Of a stretch of 64,000 bases of DNA, positions 23,542-32,325 are shown in pieces. The stretch is from Actinomadura mexicana. Its GTDB lineage: Bacteria; Actinomycetota; Actinomycetes; Streptosporangiales; Streptosporangiaceae. The translations under genes and the position numbers were made by a program. The DNA lies in the NCBI RefSeq assembly GCF_900188105.1, contig NZ_FZNP01000009.1:62001-126000 (forward strand), in the 5' to 3' direction. The notes below the pieces were generated by a model. The model saw only the letters and a program-made list of their open reading frames with translations, was not told where the DNA came from and ran no database searches. Every line of letters starts with the position of its first letter. Position 1 is the stretch's first letter.

Positions 23542-25158
23542 ATGCTCGACCTGGCGACCCTGCACGAGGCCATCGCCGCCGCGATCCCCGACCGCGAGTG
23601 CCTGGTGTGGCGCGAACGCCGGATGACCTGGCGCGAGGTCGCCGACCGGACGCGGCGGCTGGCGAACGTCCTGCACGCCCGCGGCCTCGGCCTGCGCACG
23701 CGGGACGGCGGCGGCGCGGCGTCCGAGCCGTGGGAGTCGCCCCACGACCATCTCGCCCTCTACCTGCACAACGGGCCCGAGTACCTGGAGGGGCTGGTCG
23801 GCGCGCACAAGGCGAGGGTCGCGCCGTTCAACGTCAACTACCGGTACGTGGACGACGAGCTGGCCCAGCTGTTCGCCGACGCCCGGCCGGCCGCCGTCCT
23901 CTACCACGCGCGGTTCGCCGACGCGATCGGCCGGGTGATCGACAGGCTCGGCACCGGCCCGCTCCTGCTCCAGGTGGCGGACGACTCGGGCGCCGCCCTC
24001 CTGCCCGGCGCGCTCGACTACGAGGACGCGCTCGCCAAGGCGTCCTGCGAGCCCCTCCCCGGCCGTCCGAGCCCGGACGACCTGCACATCCTCTACACCG
24101 GCGGCACGACGGGGCTGCCGAAGGGCGTGCTGTGGCGGATCGGCGACCTGATGGCCGGGCCGCTCGGCATGCGGCGCCGCGACGGCGCGCCGCTCACCGA
24201 CCTCGGCGAGGCGGTCGAGCGGGCCGTCCGCAGCGACGTCCGCGTACTGGTCGGGCCGCCGCTCATGCACGGCGGGGGGACGTGGTCGGCGCTCGGCGGC
24301 TGGTGCGGCGGCGGCTGCGTGGTGTTCCCCGACCGGGTGGACGGCCTGGACGCCGCCGACCTGATGGCCACCGCCGAGCGCGAGCGCGCCACCCGGATGC
24401 CGCTGGTCGGGGACGCGTTCGCCCGTCCGATCGTCGCGGCGCTGGAGGCGCGCCCGCACGACCTGGCCTCGCTGCGGACACTGATCAACTCCGCCGCCGG
24501 CGTCAGCCCCGGCGTGCGGGCGCGGCTCCTCCAGCTCCTCCCGCACGCCCGGCTCGTGGACGTCCTCGGCTCCTCCGAGAGCGGGTTCCAGGTCACCCGG
24601 CACGGCCCGGACGCGCGGACGTTCCGCGCGGCGGCGGGCACGGCCGTGCTCAGCGCGGACCGGTCCCGGCGGCTCGCGCCCGGCGAGGACGAGCTCGGCT
24701 GGCTGGCCAAGGGCGGCGACGCGATCCCGCTCGGGTACCTCGGCGACCCGGTGAAGACGGCGGCCACGTTCCTCACCGTGGACGGCGAGCGCCTCGTCGT
24801 CGCGGGCGACCGGGCCCGGCTCCTCGCCGACGGCGCCGTCGAGGTGCACGGGCGCGAGGCCACCACGATCAACACCGGCGGCGAGAAGGTGTTCGCGGAA
24901 GAGGTCGAGACCGTCCTGCGCGGCCTGCCCGGCGTCGCCGACGCGCTGGTGGTCGGCCGCCCGAGCGAGCGCTGGGGCACGGAGATCGTCGCGGTGGTCG
25001 GCCCGTCCGGAGCCCCCTCCGACACGGAGCTGCGCGCCGGGTGCGCCGCCCACCTCGCCCGCTACAAGATCCCGAAGGCGTTCGTGCGCACCGACCGCGG
25101 GCTGAGGCTGCCGAACGGCAAGGCCGACTACGCCGCCGCCCGCGACCTCCTCGGCTGA
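23542..25158 (+). CDS. fatty-acyl-CoA synthetase / acyl-CoA ligase
   Basis: 538 aa, all core ANL motifs intact: A3 LYTGGTTGLPKGV (about residue 185), A5 VLGSSESG, A7 VAGDRARL, A8 HGREATTINTGGEKVFAEEVE, A10 RLPNGKADY. It should activate fatty or related acids with ATP and CoA. Resembles the FadD-type ligases of mycobacterial lipid metabolism. ATG 23542 has GGAGG 7 nt upstream; GTG 23536 is too close to that site. Single gene. Confidence 0.9.
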   Translation: MLDLATLHEAIAAAIPDRECLVWRERRMTWREVADRTRRLANVLHARGLGLRTRDGGGAASEPWESPHDHLALYLHNGPEYLEGLVGAHKARVAPFNVNYRYVDDELAQLFADARPAAVLYHARFADAIGRVIDRLGTGPLLLQVADDSGAALLPGALDYEDALAKASCEPLPGRPSPDDLHILYTGGTTGLPKGVLWRIGDLMAGPLGMRRRDGAPLTDLGEAVERAVRSDVRVLVGPPLMHGGGTWSALGGWCGGGCVVFPDRVDGLDAADLMATAERERATRMPLVGDAFARPIVAALEARPHDLASLRTLINSAAGVSPGVRARLLQLLPHARLVDVLGSSESGFQVTRHGPDARTFRAAAGTAVLSADRSRRLAPGEDELGWLAKGGDAIPLGYLGDPVKTAATFLTVDGERLVVAGDRARLLADGAVEVHGREATTINTGGEKVFAEEVETVLRGLPGVADALVVGRPSERWGTEIVAVVGPSGAPSDTELRAGCAAHLARYKIPKAFVRTDRGLRLPNGKADYAAARDLLG

Positions 25159-25213
25159 ACGGGACCCCGTCCGGCCCTGTACCGGGCGCCCCGCGGCACG
25201 GGATCATTGCGGG

Positions 25214-26002
25214 ATGCCGGATCTGAAGCTCCTGCTCGCCGACCTCGCCGCCGAGGGCGACTCCGTCGACGCCCTCGTCGCGCCGCTGGCCGCCGGCCGC
25301 TGGGCGGACCCGACCCCCGCCGAGGGCTGGACGATCGCGCACCAGATCGCGCACCTGGCCTGGACGGACGCGCAGGCGGCCGTCGCGGCCACCGACGCCG
25401 CCGCGTTCGCGCGGATCGTCGGGGAGGCCATGGCCGACCCCGGCGGCTACGTCGAGGCCGGCGCGCGGGAGGGGGCCCGGGAGGAACCCGCCCGGCTGCT
25501 CGCCCGCTGGCGGGAGGGCCGCCTCCGGATGGTGGACGCCCTCGCCGCCGTCCCGCCGGGCACGCGCCTGCCCTGGTTCGGCCCGCCGATGAGCGCTGCG
25601 TCCATGGCGACCGCGCGGCTCATGGAGACCTGGGCGCACGGCGAGGACGTCGCCGACGCGCTCGGCGAGCGCCGCGAGCCCACGCGCCGCCTCCGGCACG
25701 TCGCGCACATCGGCGTCCGCACCCGCGACTTCGCGTTCCGCAACCGGGGGCTGGAGCCGCCCGCCGAGGAGTTCCGCGTCGTCCTGCGGGGCCCGGACGG
25801 CGACGAGTGGACCTGGGGCCCGCCGGACGCCCGCCAGTCGGTCACCGGTCCCGCCCTCGACTTCTGCCACGCGGTGACCCAGCGCCGCCACCGCGCCGAC
25901 CTGGCCCTCACCGCGACCGGCCCCGGCGCCGACCGCTGGCTGGACGTCGCGCAGGCCTTCGCGGGCCCGCCCGGCACCGGCCGCGCCCCGGCCCGCGCCT
26001 GA
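25214..26002 (+). CDS. DinB-like / mycothiol-dependent maleylpyruvate isomerase family protein (TIGR03084-like)
   Basis: 262 aa. The N-terminal four-helix domain has the metal-ligand pattern GWTIAHQIAHLAWTD (His pair near residue 43) and ETWAHGEDVADAL (His near 137), as in MDMPI_N/DinB proteins, plus a C-terminal beta domain (RVVLRGPDGDEWTWGP). Family members are metal-dependent transferases or isomerases using mycothiol; the exact reaction is unknown. mshA in the same window is consistent. Confidence 0.82.
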   Translation: MPDLKLLLADLAAEGDSVDALVAPLAAGRWADPTPAEGWTIAHQIAHLAWTDAQAAVAATDAAAFARIVGEAMADPGGYVEAGAREGAREEPARLLARWREGRLRMVDALAAVPPGTRLPWFGPPMSAASMATARLMETWAHGEDVADALGERREPTRRLRHVAHIGVRTRDFAFRNRGLEPPAEEFRVVLRGPDGDEWTWGPPDARQSVTGPALDFCHAVTQRRHRADLALTATGPGADRWLDVAQAFAGPPGTGRAPARA

Positions 26003-26080
26003 GGGATCCGTGCGCTGAGAGATTCGCCACTGACCTCGGCGTTCGCGTTCGCGGCGCCCGAGGGTGGAGAAGTTGACCGT

Positions 26081-26554
26081 ATGACAGTTCTCATCGCATA
26101 CGACGGTTCTGACGACGCGCGGGCGGCGGTCGAGTACGTGGCGCGGCACCTGCGTGACGAGCCGACCGTGATCATGACGGTGTGGGAGCCGCTGTTCACC
26201 CAGATCTCCTGGGCGCCCCTGGCCGCCGCGGTGCCCGTGGCCGGCCGGATCGACGAGGGCGAGCAGTACGAGGAGGAGAAGCAGGCCGAGCGGCTCGCCC
26301 AGCAGGGCGCCGACATCGCCGCCGAGGCGGGGCTGACCGGCGTGGCGGTGCGCGCCGAGCGCGGCGGCGGGCCGGTGTGGGCCGCGATCGTGGACGTCGC
26401 GGAGGAACTGGACGCCTCCCTCGTCGTCACCGGCTCGCGCGGTCTGGCGGGGGCCCGGTCGGTGATCCTGGGCAGCGTGTCCACGCGCGTGCTGCACCAC
26501 GCCCACCGCCCGGTCCTGGTGGTGCCCCCGCCGAAGGAGGACGACGAGGGCTGA
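26081..26554 (+). CDS. universal stress protein (UspA family)
   Basis: 157 aa, single Usp domain. MTVLIAYDGSDDARAAV at the N-terminus and the ATP-binding motif TGSRGLAGARSVILGSVSTRV near residue 125 (G-x2-G-x9-G-S/T) indicate an ATP-binding type. Role in stress or dormancy responses is inferred from the family. Single gene with GGAGAAG upstream. Confidence 0.9.
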   Translation: MTVLIAYDGSDDARAAVEYVARHLRDEPTVIMTVWEPLFTQISWAPLAAAVPVAGRIDEGEQYEEEKQAERLAQQGADIAAEAGLTGVAVRAERGGGPVWAAIVDVAEELDASLVVTGSRGLAGARSVILGSVSTRVLHHAHRPVLVVPPPKEDDEG

Positions 26555-26589
26555 GGCGCTCCCCCCGCGCCCGCTGGAACCGATGAACG

Positions 26590-27102
26590 CTAGAGCGCTC
26601 CCACGGCGCGCTCGAAGGCGTCGTAGGCGGCCTCGGTGAACAGGACGAAGCGGGCGTCCATCACCTGGGTCGGGGTTCCCCGGACGGTGCCGACCGCGAT
26701 GCGGGCGGCATCGTCCATGGGCCAGCCGTAGATGCCGGCCGACACGGCGGGGAAGGCGATCGAGCCGACGCCCAGCTCGTCGGCGATGCGGAGGGACTCG
26801 CGGTAGCAGGAGGCGAGCTGGTGGGAGCGGTCCTCGGCGGAGGAGTACACGGGGCCGACGGTGTGGATCACCCATGCGGCGGGCAGCAGCCCGGCCCTCG
26901 TCGCCACCGCCTGGCCGGTCGGCAGGCCGCCGCCGTAGTGGGACGAGCGGAGCCTGCGGCACTCCTCCAGGATCTCCGGGCCGCCCTTGCGGTGGATCGC
27001 TCCGTCCACCCCGCCCCCGCCCAGCAGCGACGAGTTCGCCGCGTTCACGACCGCGCCGACCTTCTGCTCGGTGATGTCGCCGTGGACAAGAGTGATCTTC
27101 AT
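26590..27102 (-). CDS. macro domain protein (O-acetyl-ADP-ribose deacetylase type)
   Basis: 170 aa. ADP-ribose-binding signatures are GDITEQKVGAVVNAANSSLLGGGGVDGAIH, TRAGLLPAAWVIHTVGP and FPAVSAGIYGWP, closely matching YmdB/MacroD-type enzymes that deacetylate OAADPr or remove mono-ADP-ribose. ATG 27102 with GAAGGA 10 nt upstream; an open frame continues further upstream without support. Single gene. Confidence 0.92.
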   Translation of the reverse strand: MKITLVHGDITEQKVGAVVNAANSSLLGGGGVDGAIHRKGGPEILEECRRLRSSHYGGGLPTGQAVATRAGLLPAAWVIHTVGPVYSSAEDRSHQLASCYRESLRIADELGVGSIAFPAVSAGIYGWPMDDAARIAVGTVRGTPTQVMDARFVLFTEAAYDAFERAVGAL

Positions 27103-27356
27103 GTGCCGCCGATCCTTCGCAGTGCCGAATCCCGTCAGAGAACAAGAATTCTCGCCCGTGGCGCACGCGAAACGCGTTCGGGCGCTTCCCGGCGGTACGC
27201 TCATGGCGGACGAGCCGCCGGGGGGCGGTGTGGCCCGTCCGACTTCGTCCGGCCGGACGCAGGGGGGTGTCCATGCGGAACGCCGGGCGTGACCAGTGCT
27301 GGACAGACCCCACAGCAGACGATGCACGATGGCGCGAAAGTCGCGGAGGTACCCCC

Positions 27357-28211
27357 TTGAAGATTCTCCTCGCCGGAGCGACCGGAGTAGTCGGCCGCCG
27401 GCTGATCCCGCTGCTCGTCCAGGCGGGCCACGAGGTCGCAGGGACGACACGCCGGACCGAACGCACCGGCATGATCCGCGACCTCGGCGCCGCACCGGTC
27501 GTGCTGGACGTGCTCGACGCCGCCGCGGTGCGCGACGCCGTGGCCGCCGTGCGCCCCGACGCCGTGGTCCACCAGCTCACCGACCTCAGCGACGAGGACT
27601 TCGCGGCCAACTCGCGCCTGCGGATCGTCGGCACCCGCAACCTGGTCGACGCGGCGAAGGCCGCCGGCGTGCGGACCATGGTCGCCCAGAGCATCGCCTG
27701 GCTGTACGTGCCGGGCGACGCGCCCGCCGTCGAGACCGACCCGCTCGACCCGCACCTGCCGCCCTACGCGGGCATCGCGGCGCTGGAGGCGGCGGTCTCC
27801 GAGATGCCGCACGGCGTCGTCCTCCGGTACGGGGCGCTCTACGGCCCCGGGACCTGGTACGCGCCGGACGGCGCGATCGCCAAGCGGGTGCGGGCCGGCG
27901 TCCTGCGCGAGGCGCCGTCCTGGACGTCGTTCGTGCACGCCGACGACGCGGCGTCGGCGGCGCTCGCCGCCCTGGACTGGCCCGCCGGGGTCGTCAACGT
28001 CGTCGACGACGAGCCGGCGACCACGGCGGACTGGCTGCCGGTCTACAGCGCGGCGCTCGGCGCGCCCAGCCCGGGCAGCGCCGGCAAGCACGCGGCCGCG
28101 ACGGGCCGCCCGGCGTCCAACGCCAAGGCGCTGAGCCTCGGGTGGAAGCCGCGAGTCGCGTCCTGGCGCACCGGTTTCGCCCGGATGGACGTGCCCGTCC
28201 GGACCGACTGA
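27357..28211 (+). CDS. NAD(P)-dependent epimerase/dehydratase family protein
   Basis: 284-aa extended-SDR Rossmann protein beginning MKILLAGATGVVGRRLIPLL (GxxGxxG). The canonical YxxxK is replaced around YAGIAALEAAV, so it belongs to the atypical NAD-dependent group; RYGALYGPGTWY follows. TTG 27357 is chosen because GGAGG lies 7 nt upstream and the Rossmann strand starts there. Substrate unknown. Confidence 0.85.
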   Translation: MKILLAGATGVVGRRLIPLLVQAGHEVAGTTRRTERTGMIRDLGAAPVVLDVLDAAAVRDAVAAVRPDAVVHQLTDLSDEDFAANSRLRIVGTRNLVDAAKAAGVRTMVAQSIAWLYVPGDAPAVETDPLDPHLPPYAGIAALEAAVSEMPHGVVLRYGALYGPGTWYAPDGAIAKRVRAGVLREAPSWTSFVHADDAASAALAALDWPAGVVNVVDDEPATTADWLPVYSAALGAPSPGSAGKHAAATGRPASNAKALSLGWKPRVASWRTGFARMDVPVRTD

Positions 28212-28250
28212 CCTGGTCGGGAACAGGTCCGGACGGAACGCGACGACCGG

Positions 28251-29012
28251 TCAGCCGAACTGGAACGAGCGCTTGGCGAGTCCCAGCCAGTAGCCGTCGA
28301 TGACCGACCGCCGCCGCGAGGCGGCGTCGGCGTCGGCGCCGAGCGCCACGAACAGCGGCGCGAAGTGCTCCGTCCGCGGGTGCGCGATGCGCGCGGCCGG
28401 GGCCTTGGCGCGGAAGTCGAGCAGGGCGTCGACGTCGCCGCCCCGCACGGCCCGGTCCGTCCACTCGTCGAACTCCGCCGACCACGCGGGCGGCGCCGCG
28501 TCCGGGTCCGGGCGCATCTCGCGCAGGTTGTGCGTGGTGAAACCGCTCCCGACGATGAGGACGCCCTTGTCGCGCAGCGGCGCGAGGCTCCGCCCGACCT
28601 CGAAGAGGCGCTCCGGCTCCAGGGTGGGCATCGACATCTGCAGCACCGGGACGTCGGCGTCCGGGAACATCTCCACGAGGGGGACGTACGCGCCGTGGTC
28701 CAGGCCCCGCTCCTCGTCCTGGTGGACGCCGGGGATGAGCCTGCGCACGTCGTCGGCGAGAGCGGGCGCGCCGGGCGCGTCGTACCGGACGGTGTAGTAG
28801 CGCTCGGGGAAACCCCAGAAGTCGTGGACGAGCGGCACGGGCCGGGTGGCGCCGATGCTCAGCGGTGCCTCCTCCCAGTGCGCGGACACCATGAGGATCG
28901 CCTCCGGCCTCGGCAGTTCCGCCGACCAGCGGGCCAGCTCGGCGGTCCACCGGGCGTCGTCGGCCAGCGGAGGCGCGCCGTGGCTGAGATAGAGCACCGG
29001 CATCCTGGTCAT
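28251..29012 (-). CDS. LigB-type extradiol dioxygenase (DODA family)
   Basis: 253 aa. Class III ring-cleaving dioxygenase family: YLSHGAPPLA (His ligand), SAHWEEAPL, HDFWGFPERYYTVRYDAPG, LDHGAYVPLVEMFPDADVPV, GSGFTTHNLRE and HPRTEHFAPLFVALGA are the hallmark segments of YgiD/4,5-DOPA dioxygenases. Needs Fe(II) or Zn; the natural substrate in bacteria is unclear. Strong GGGGAGGA site. Divergent from a MarR gene with palindromes between them, so probably MarR-repressed. Confidence 0.92.
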   Translation of the reverse strand: MTRMPVLYLSHGAPPLADDARWTAELARWSAELPRPEAILMVSAHWEEAPLSIGATRPVPLVHDFWGFPERYYTVRYDAPGAPALADDVRRLIPGVHQDEERGLDHGAYVPLVEMFPDADVPVLQMSMPTLEPERLFEVGRSLAPLRDKGVLIVGSGFTTHNLREMRPDPDAAPPAWSAEFDEWTDRAVRGGDVDALLDFRAKAPAARIAHPRTEHFAPLFVALGADADAASRRRSVIDGYWLGLAKRSFQFG

Positions 29013-29029
29013 GTCCGTCCTCCCCTTAC

Positions 29030-29084
29030 TTGAGAGCTCAACCATACTCGATTTCGTTGAACATTCAAGTCTTGAGGGTTCAAG
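29030..29084. promoter_or_regulatory. three MarR-type palindromes
   Basis: TTGAGAGCTCAA (29030-29041), TTGAACATTCAA (29057-29068) and CTTGAGGGTTCAAG (29071-29084) share TTGA/TCAA arms. They fill the gap between the divergent dioxygenase and marR starts. Confidence 0.7.
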
Positions 29085-29103
29085 TGCCGGGTAGACTGCC
29101 GGC

Positions 29104-29601
29104 ATGGCCGAGACGATGACCGAGCCGCGCTGGCTCGACGACGACGAGCAGGAGACCTGGCGCGCCTTCCTGTGGACGTCCCGGCTGCTCGGCGAGGCCC
29201 TCGACCGCCAGCTCCAGCGCGACTCGGGCCTGCCGCACACCTACTACATGATCCTGGCGATGCTGTCGGAGGCGCCCGGCCGCGCGCTGACGATGACCGA
29301 GCTCGCCGAGATCGTCCACTCGTCCCCGAGCCGCCTGTCGCACGCGGTGAACCGGCTGGAGGAGGCCGGCTGGGTGAGCCGGTGCAAGCCCGCCTCCGAC
29401 CGGCGCACCACGATCGCCCGGCTGACCGACGAGGGCTTCGCCGTCCTCGCGAAGGCGGCGCCCGGCCACGTCGCCGAGGTCAGGCGGCACCTGTTCGACC
29501 CGCTGACCCGCGAGCAGGTGCTGGAGTTCCGCGAGATCCTCCACGCCCTGCTGGGCTCCCTCGACCCGGACCGCGAGGCGCCGTGCGCCCGCGAGGACTA
29601 G
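29104..29601 (+). CDS. MarR family transcriptional regulator
   Basis: 165 aa. Winged helix: LTMTELAEIVHSSPSRLSHAVNRLEEAGWVSR, then DRRTTIARLTDEG (wing). Likely binds the three upstream palindromes and represses the dioxygenase and itself. Its stop codon shares CTAG with the convergent neighbour. Confidence 0.92.
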   Translation: MAETMTEPRWLDDDEQETWRAFLWTSRLLGEALDRQLQRDSGLPHTYYMILAMLSEAPGRALTMTELAEIVHSSPSRLSHAVNRLEEAGWVSRCKPASDRRTTIARLTDEGFAVLAKAAPGHVAEVRRHLFDPLTREQVLEFREILHALLGSLDPDREAPCARED

Positions 29602-30686
29602 ACGAACTCCACGCCGTGTGACTTCGCCTCGGGGTGGGCGGCGGCGAGGAGCCGCATGCCCTCCTCCTCCAGTGCGGCGCGCTCCGGCCCCGGGACGGGA
29701 GCGAACGGCTCGATCCGCAGCGTGGCCTCGCCCCGGCCCTTCTCCATCTTCCACATGCCGTGGACGAAGCCGTCCACGAGGAACGTCGCGCGGATGATGC
29801 CGTTGACGGTGAAGACGCGCTTGCGGTGCTCCTCGGAGATGATCCGCACCCGGTCGGCGTGCGACAGCAGCAGGTTGTCGAAGTCGGGGACGAACCGGAC
29901 CGGCGCCTCCACGTCGGGGCCGGGGCGCGGCGCGTCCGTGAGGTCGTACAGCGTCCGGCCGTTCTCGTCGTGGAAGGTCACCAGCTCGGGCCCGAGCCGC
30001 TCGACGACCTCGCCGAGGCGCGTCAGCCCGGCCCACTGCTGGACGTCCTGGACGCTCGCGGGCCCGAACGCGCGCAGGTAGCGCCGCACGAGGTCGTCCG
30101 GGGACGGATCGGGCGCCGCGGGCCCGAGCCAGTTCTCCAGCGTGGTGTGCCGCGCGACCCCGGACGATCCCCAGATCCCGCGCGGCGGGACCTGCACGAG
30201 CGGCAGGGAGAGGCGGACCGCCCAGGCCAGCAGCGCCGGGTCCTCGTCCGGCCAGCGTTCGGCCAGCAGAGCGCGCAGGTCCTTGTCGGACCGCGGCTCC
30301 TCCTCCAGCAGGGCCCGCGCCCACGCGGTGACGGCGGCGAGGTCGAGGTGCCCCAGTTCGGCCCTGCGCGCCTTCAGGTGGTTGTCGAGGATCACCTGGG
30401 TCATCGGCCGCAGCGCGCGGGCGTCGCGGGCGCTGACCAGGTGCAGCGTCCCGCGCATCAGCACCATCCGCAGCGCCCGGCGGTCGGCGATCAGCTCCCC
30501 GGCCTCGTCGAGCGCGTAGTCCGCGAGCCGGCTCCACAACCCGATGTGGGGCGGGTTCGGGGCCTGCGCCTGCAGCCCCACCAGATGCTCGATCGCCTCC
30601 AGCGCGGGCATGGCGTGCCGCCGCAGCAGGAGCTGGCGGGCCAGCAGCGCCCGGTTGAGCGCCCGTCGTCCCAGCTCAGTCGTCAT
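29598..30686 (-). CDS. winged-helix HTH_42 protein (AlkZ/YcaQ-like)
   Basis: 362 aa. LQAQAPNPPHIGLWSRL near the N-terminus, LMRGTLHLVSARDARALRP, the mid-protein QVPPRGIWG, and the C-terminal VDGFVHGMWKMEKG are signatures of the HTH_42 family. It includes AlkZ, a DNA glycosylase that unhooks interstrand crosslinks and protects antibiotic producers. The QxQ-type motif (LQAQ) of AlkZ is present. The start overlaps the end of the upstream tetR gene by 11 nt, giving an operon. Confidence 0.85.
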   Translation of the reverse strand: MTTELGRRALNRALLARQLLLRRHAMPALEAIEHLVGLQAQAPNPPHIGLWSRLADYALDEAGELIADRRALRMVLMRGTLHLVSARDARALRPMTQVILDNHLKARRAELGHLDLAAVTAWARALLEEEPRSDKDLRALLAERWPDEDPALLAWAVRLSLPLVQVPPRGIWGSSGVARHTTLENWLGPAAPDPSPDDLVRRYLRAFGPASVQDVQQWAGLTRLGEVVERLGPELVTFHDENGRTLYDLTDAPRPGPDVEAPVRFVPDFDNLLLSHADRVRIISEEHRKRVFTVNGIIRATFLVDGFVHGMWKMEKGRGEATLRIEPFAPVPGPERAALEEEGMRLLAAAHPEAKSHGVEFV

Positions 30687-31311
30687 AACGCGTGACCAGC
30701 TCCTGCCAGCTCGGAGGGGGACCGGGCAGTTCGTACCGGTCCGTGAGGTTCATGGAGTCCAGGATCAGCGCCAGGTAGCGGTGCTGGAGCCGGTTCATCC
30801 GCTCGTCGTCGCCGATCCGGATGCCGTGCAGGTACTCCAGGATCACCGAGATGTCGCCGACCTCGATCTCGGGACGCAGCGCGCCCGCCTCCCGGGTGCG
30901 CTCCAGCAGCCGCTGCGTCGCGACATGGATCTCGCGGCCCTTGCGGCTCATGGCCTCGGTCACCTCGAAGCTGCCCGCCAGGCGCATGGTGAGGGAGCCC
31001 GCGCCGATGTCCAGGCAGCGGCGCATGAACGCGGCGAACGCCTCCCACGCGTCGCCGTCGTCGTCCAGGGCCGCCTCCACCTCGGCGAGGTAGCGGTCCA
31101 TGCCCTCGTCGGCGAGCTTCTGGAGCAGGTCCTCCTTGCTCTTGTAGCGCCGGTACAGCGCGCTGATCCCGACCCCGGCGTGCTCGGCCACCGCCGAGAC
31201 CGGCGCGCCGGGGTCGGCGGTGAACACCGCCCGCGCCGCCTCCCGGATGAGTTCGTCGTTGCGTGCGGCCTGCGCTTTCCGCCCGCTCATGGGCGCCCGT
31301 GCCGTCTCCAT
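30676..31311 (-). CDS. TetR family transcriptional regulator
   Basis: 211 aa. N-terminal HTH: IREAARAVFTADPGAPVSAV, AEHAGVGISALYRRYKSKEDLLQKL. The ligand-binding C-terminal domain is family-typical in length. Two starts possible (31311 or 31290). Followed by the overlapping HTH_42 gene and divergent from a methyltransferase gene; two overlapping palindromes in that divergent gap are its likely operator. Confidence 0.9.
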   Translation of the reverse strand: METARAPMSGRKAQAARNDELIREAARAVFTADPGAPVSAVAEHAGVGISALYRRYKSKEDLLQKLADEGMDRYLAEVEAALDDDGDAWEAFAAFMRRCLDIGAGSLTMRLAGSFEVTEAMSRKGREIHVATQRLLERTREAGALRPEIEVGDISVILEYLHGIRIGDDERMNRLQHRYLALILDSMNLTDRYELPGPPPSWQELVTRYDD

Positions 31312-31391
31312 GCCCCCATGTTAGCGGAACGAAGAATTCCGTTCTACGTCTGCCGGGTCGCCCCTTGACGCGGTCACTGCCCGGCCCCATT

Positions 31392-31421
31392 ATGAACATA
31401 CGTTCATGAACAATTGTTCAT
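31392..31421. promoter_or_regulatory. double overlapping palindromic operator
   Basis: ATGAACATACGTTCAT (31392-31407, 6-bp arms) and ATGAACAATTGTTCAT (31406-31421, perfect 16-bp palindrome) overlap by 2 bp with centres 14 bp apart. The site is directly upstream of the methyltransferase ribosome site and divergent from the TetR gene. Confidence 0.75.
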
Positions 31422-31433
31422 ATGGAGGAGACC

Positions 31434-32249
31434 GTGACGGAGATCGTCAACACGCACCAGGCGGAGGCGTGGAACGGGTACGAGGGCGAGCACTGGGCCG
31501 AGAACCACGACCGGTACGACGCCATGAACGGCGGGTTCAACGAGGTCCTGCTGGAGGCGGCGGCGATCGGACCGCGCGACCGGGTCCTCGACATCGGCTG
31601 CGGCAACGGGCAGATCACCCGGCTCGCGGCACGGCGGGCGGCCCTCGGCGCCGCGACGGGCGTCGACCTGTCCCGGCCGATGCTCGCCCGCGCCCGCTCG
31701 CTCGCCGAGCAGGAGGGCGTCGCGAACGTGGCCTTCGAACGGGGCGACGCGCAGGTGCACCCGTTCCCCGCCGCCGGCTTCGACGTCGCCGTCAGCCGGT
31801 TCGGGATCATGTTCTTCACCGACCCGGTCGCCGCGTTCGGCAACGTCCGGCGGGCCCTGCGCGAGGGCGGCCGGCTGGCGTTCCTGTGCATGGCGCCTTT
31901 CGCCGAGAGCGAGATGGGGGCCATCATGGCCGCGCTCCCGCCCCTCGACCGGCCCCCGGTCGGGCACGACGGCGGGCCGCTGTCGCTCTCGGACCCGGGC
32001 CGCGTCCAGGAGGTGCTCGGCGGCGCCGGGTTCCACGGCGTGTCCAGCCGCAGGGTCGTGGCCGACCAGATCTGGGGACGCGACGCCCGCGAGGCCGGGG
32101 AGTTCTTCGCGGGCTGGGGCCCGATCCACTACAACTACGGCTCGGGCGACGAGGTGCGCGACGCCCTCGTCGAGGCGATGCGCCCCTTCGAGCGCGACGG
32201 CGCCGTCCGCCTGCGCAGCACCGCGTGGCTGGTCACGGCGCGGCGATGA
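31434..32249 (+). CDS. class I SAM-dependent methyltransferase
   Basis: 271 aa. VLDIGCGNGQITRLAA (motif I), GVDLSRPMLARAR, FERGDAQVHPF and FDVAVSRFGIMFFTDP (motifs II-IV) define a small-molecule or UbiE-like methyltransferase. GTG 31434 is preferred because GGAGG lies 5 nt upstream; an in-frame ATG at 31422 abuts the operator and has no ribosome site. Probably repressed by the divergent TetR protein. Substrate unknown. Confidence 0.9.
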   Translation: MTEIVNTHQAEAWNGYEGEHWAENHDRYDAMNGGFNEVLLEAAAIGPRDRVLDIGCGNGQITRLAARRAALGAATGVDLSRPMLARARSLAEQEGVANVAFERGDAQVHPFPAAGFDVAVSRFGIMFFTDPVAAFGNVRRALREGGRLAFLCMAPFAESEMGAIMAALPPLDRPPVGHDGGPLSLSDPGRVQEVLGGAGFHGVSSRRVVADQIWGRDAREAGEFFAGWGPIHYNYGSGDEVRDALVEAMRPFERDGAVRLRSTAWLVTARR

Positions 32250-32325
32250 GGCGCGCGGCGTGGCCGGACTTCCCGCCCGGACTCCCCGCGCACGGGTTGG
32301 GCCTCGCTCATTACCATGCGGGGTG

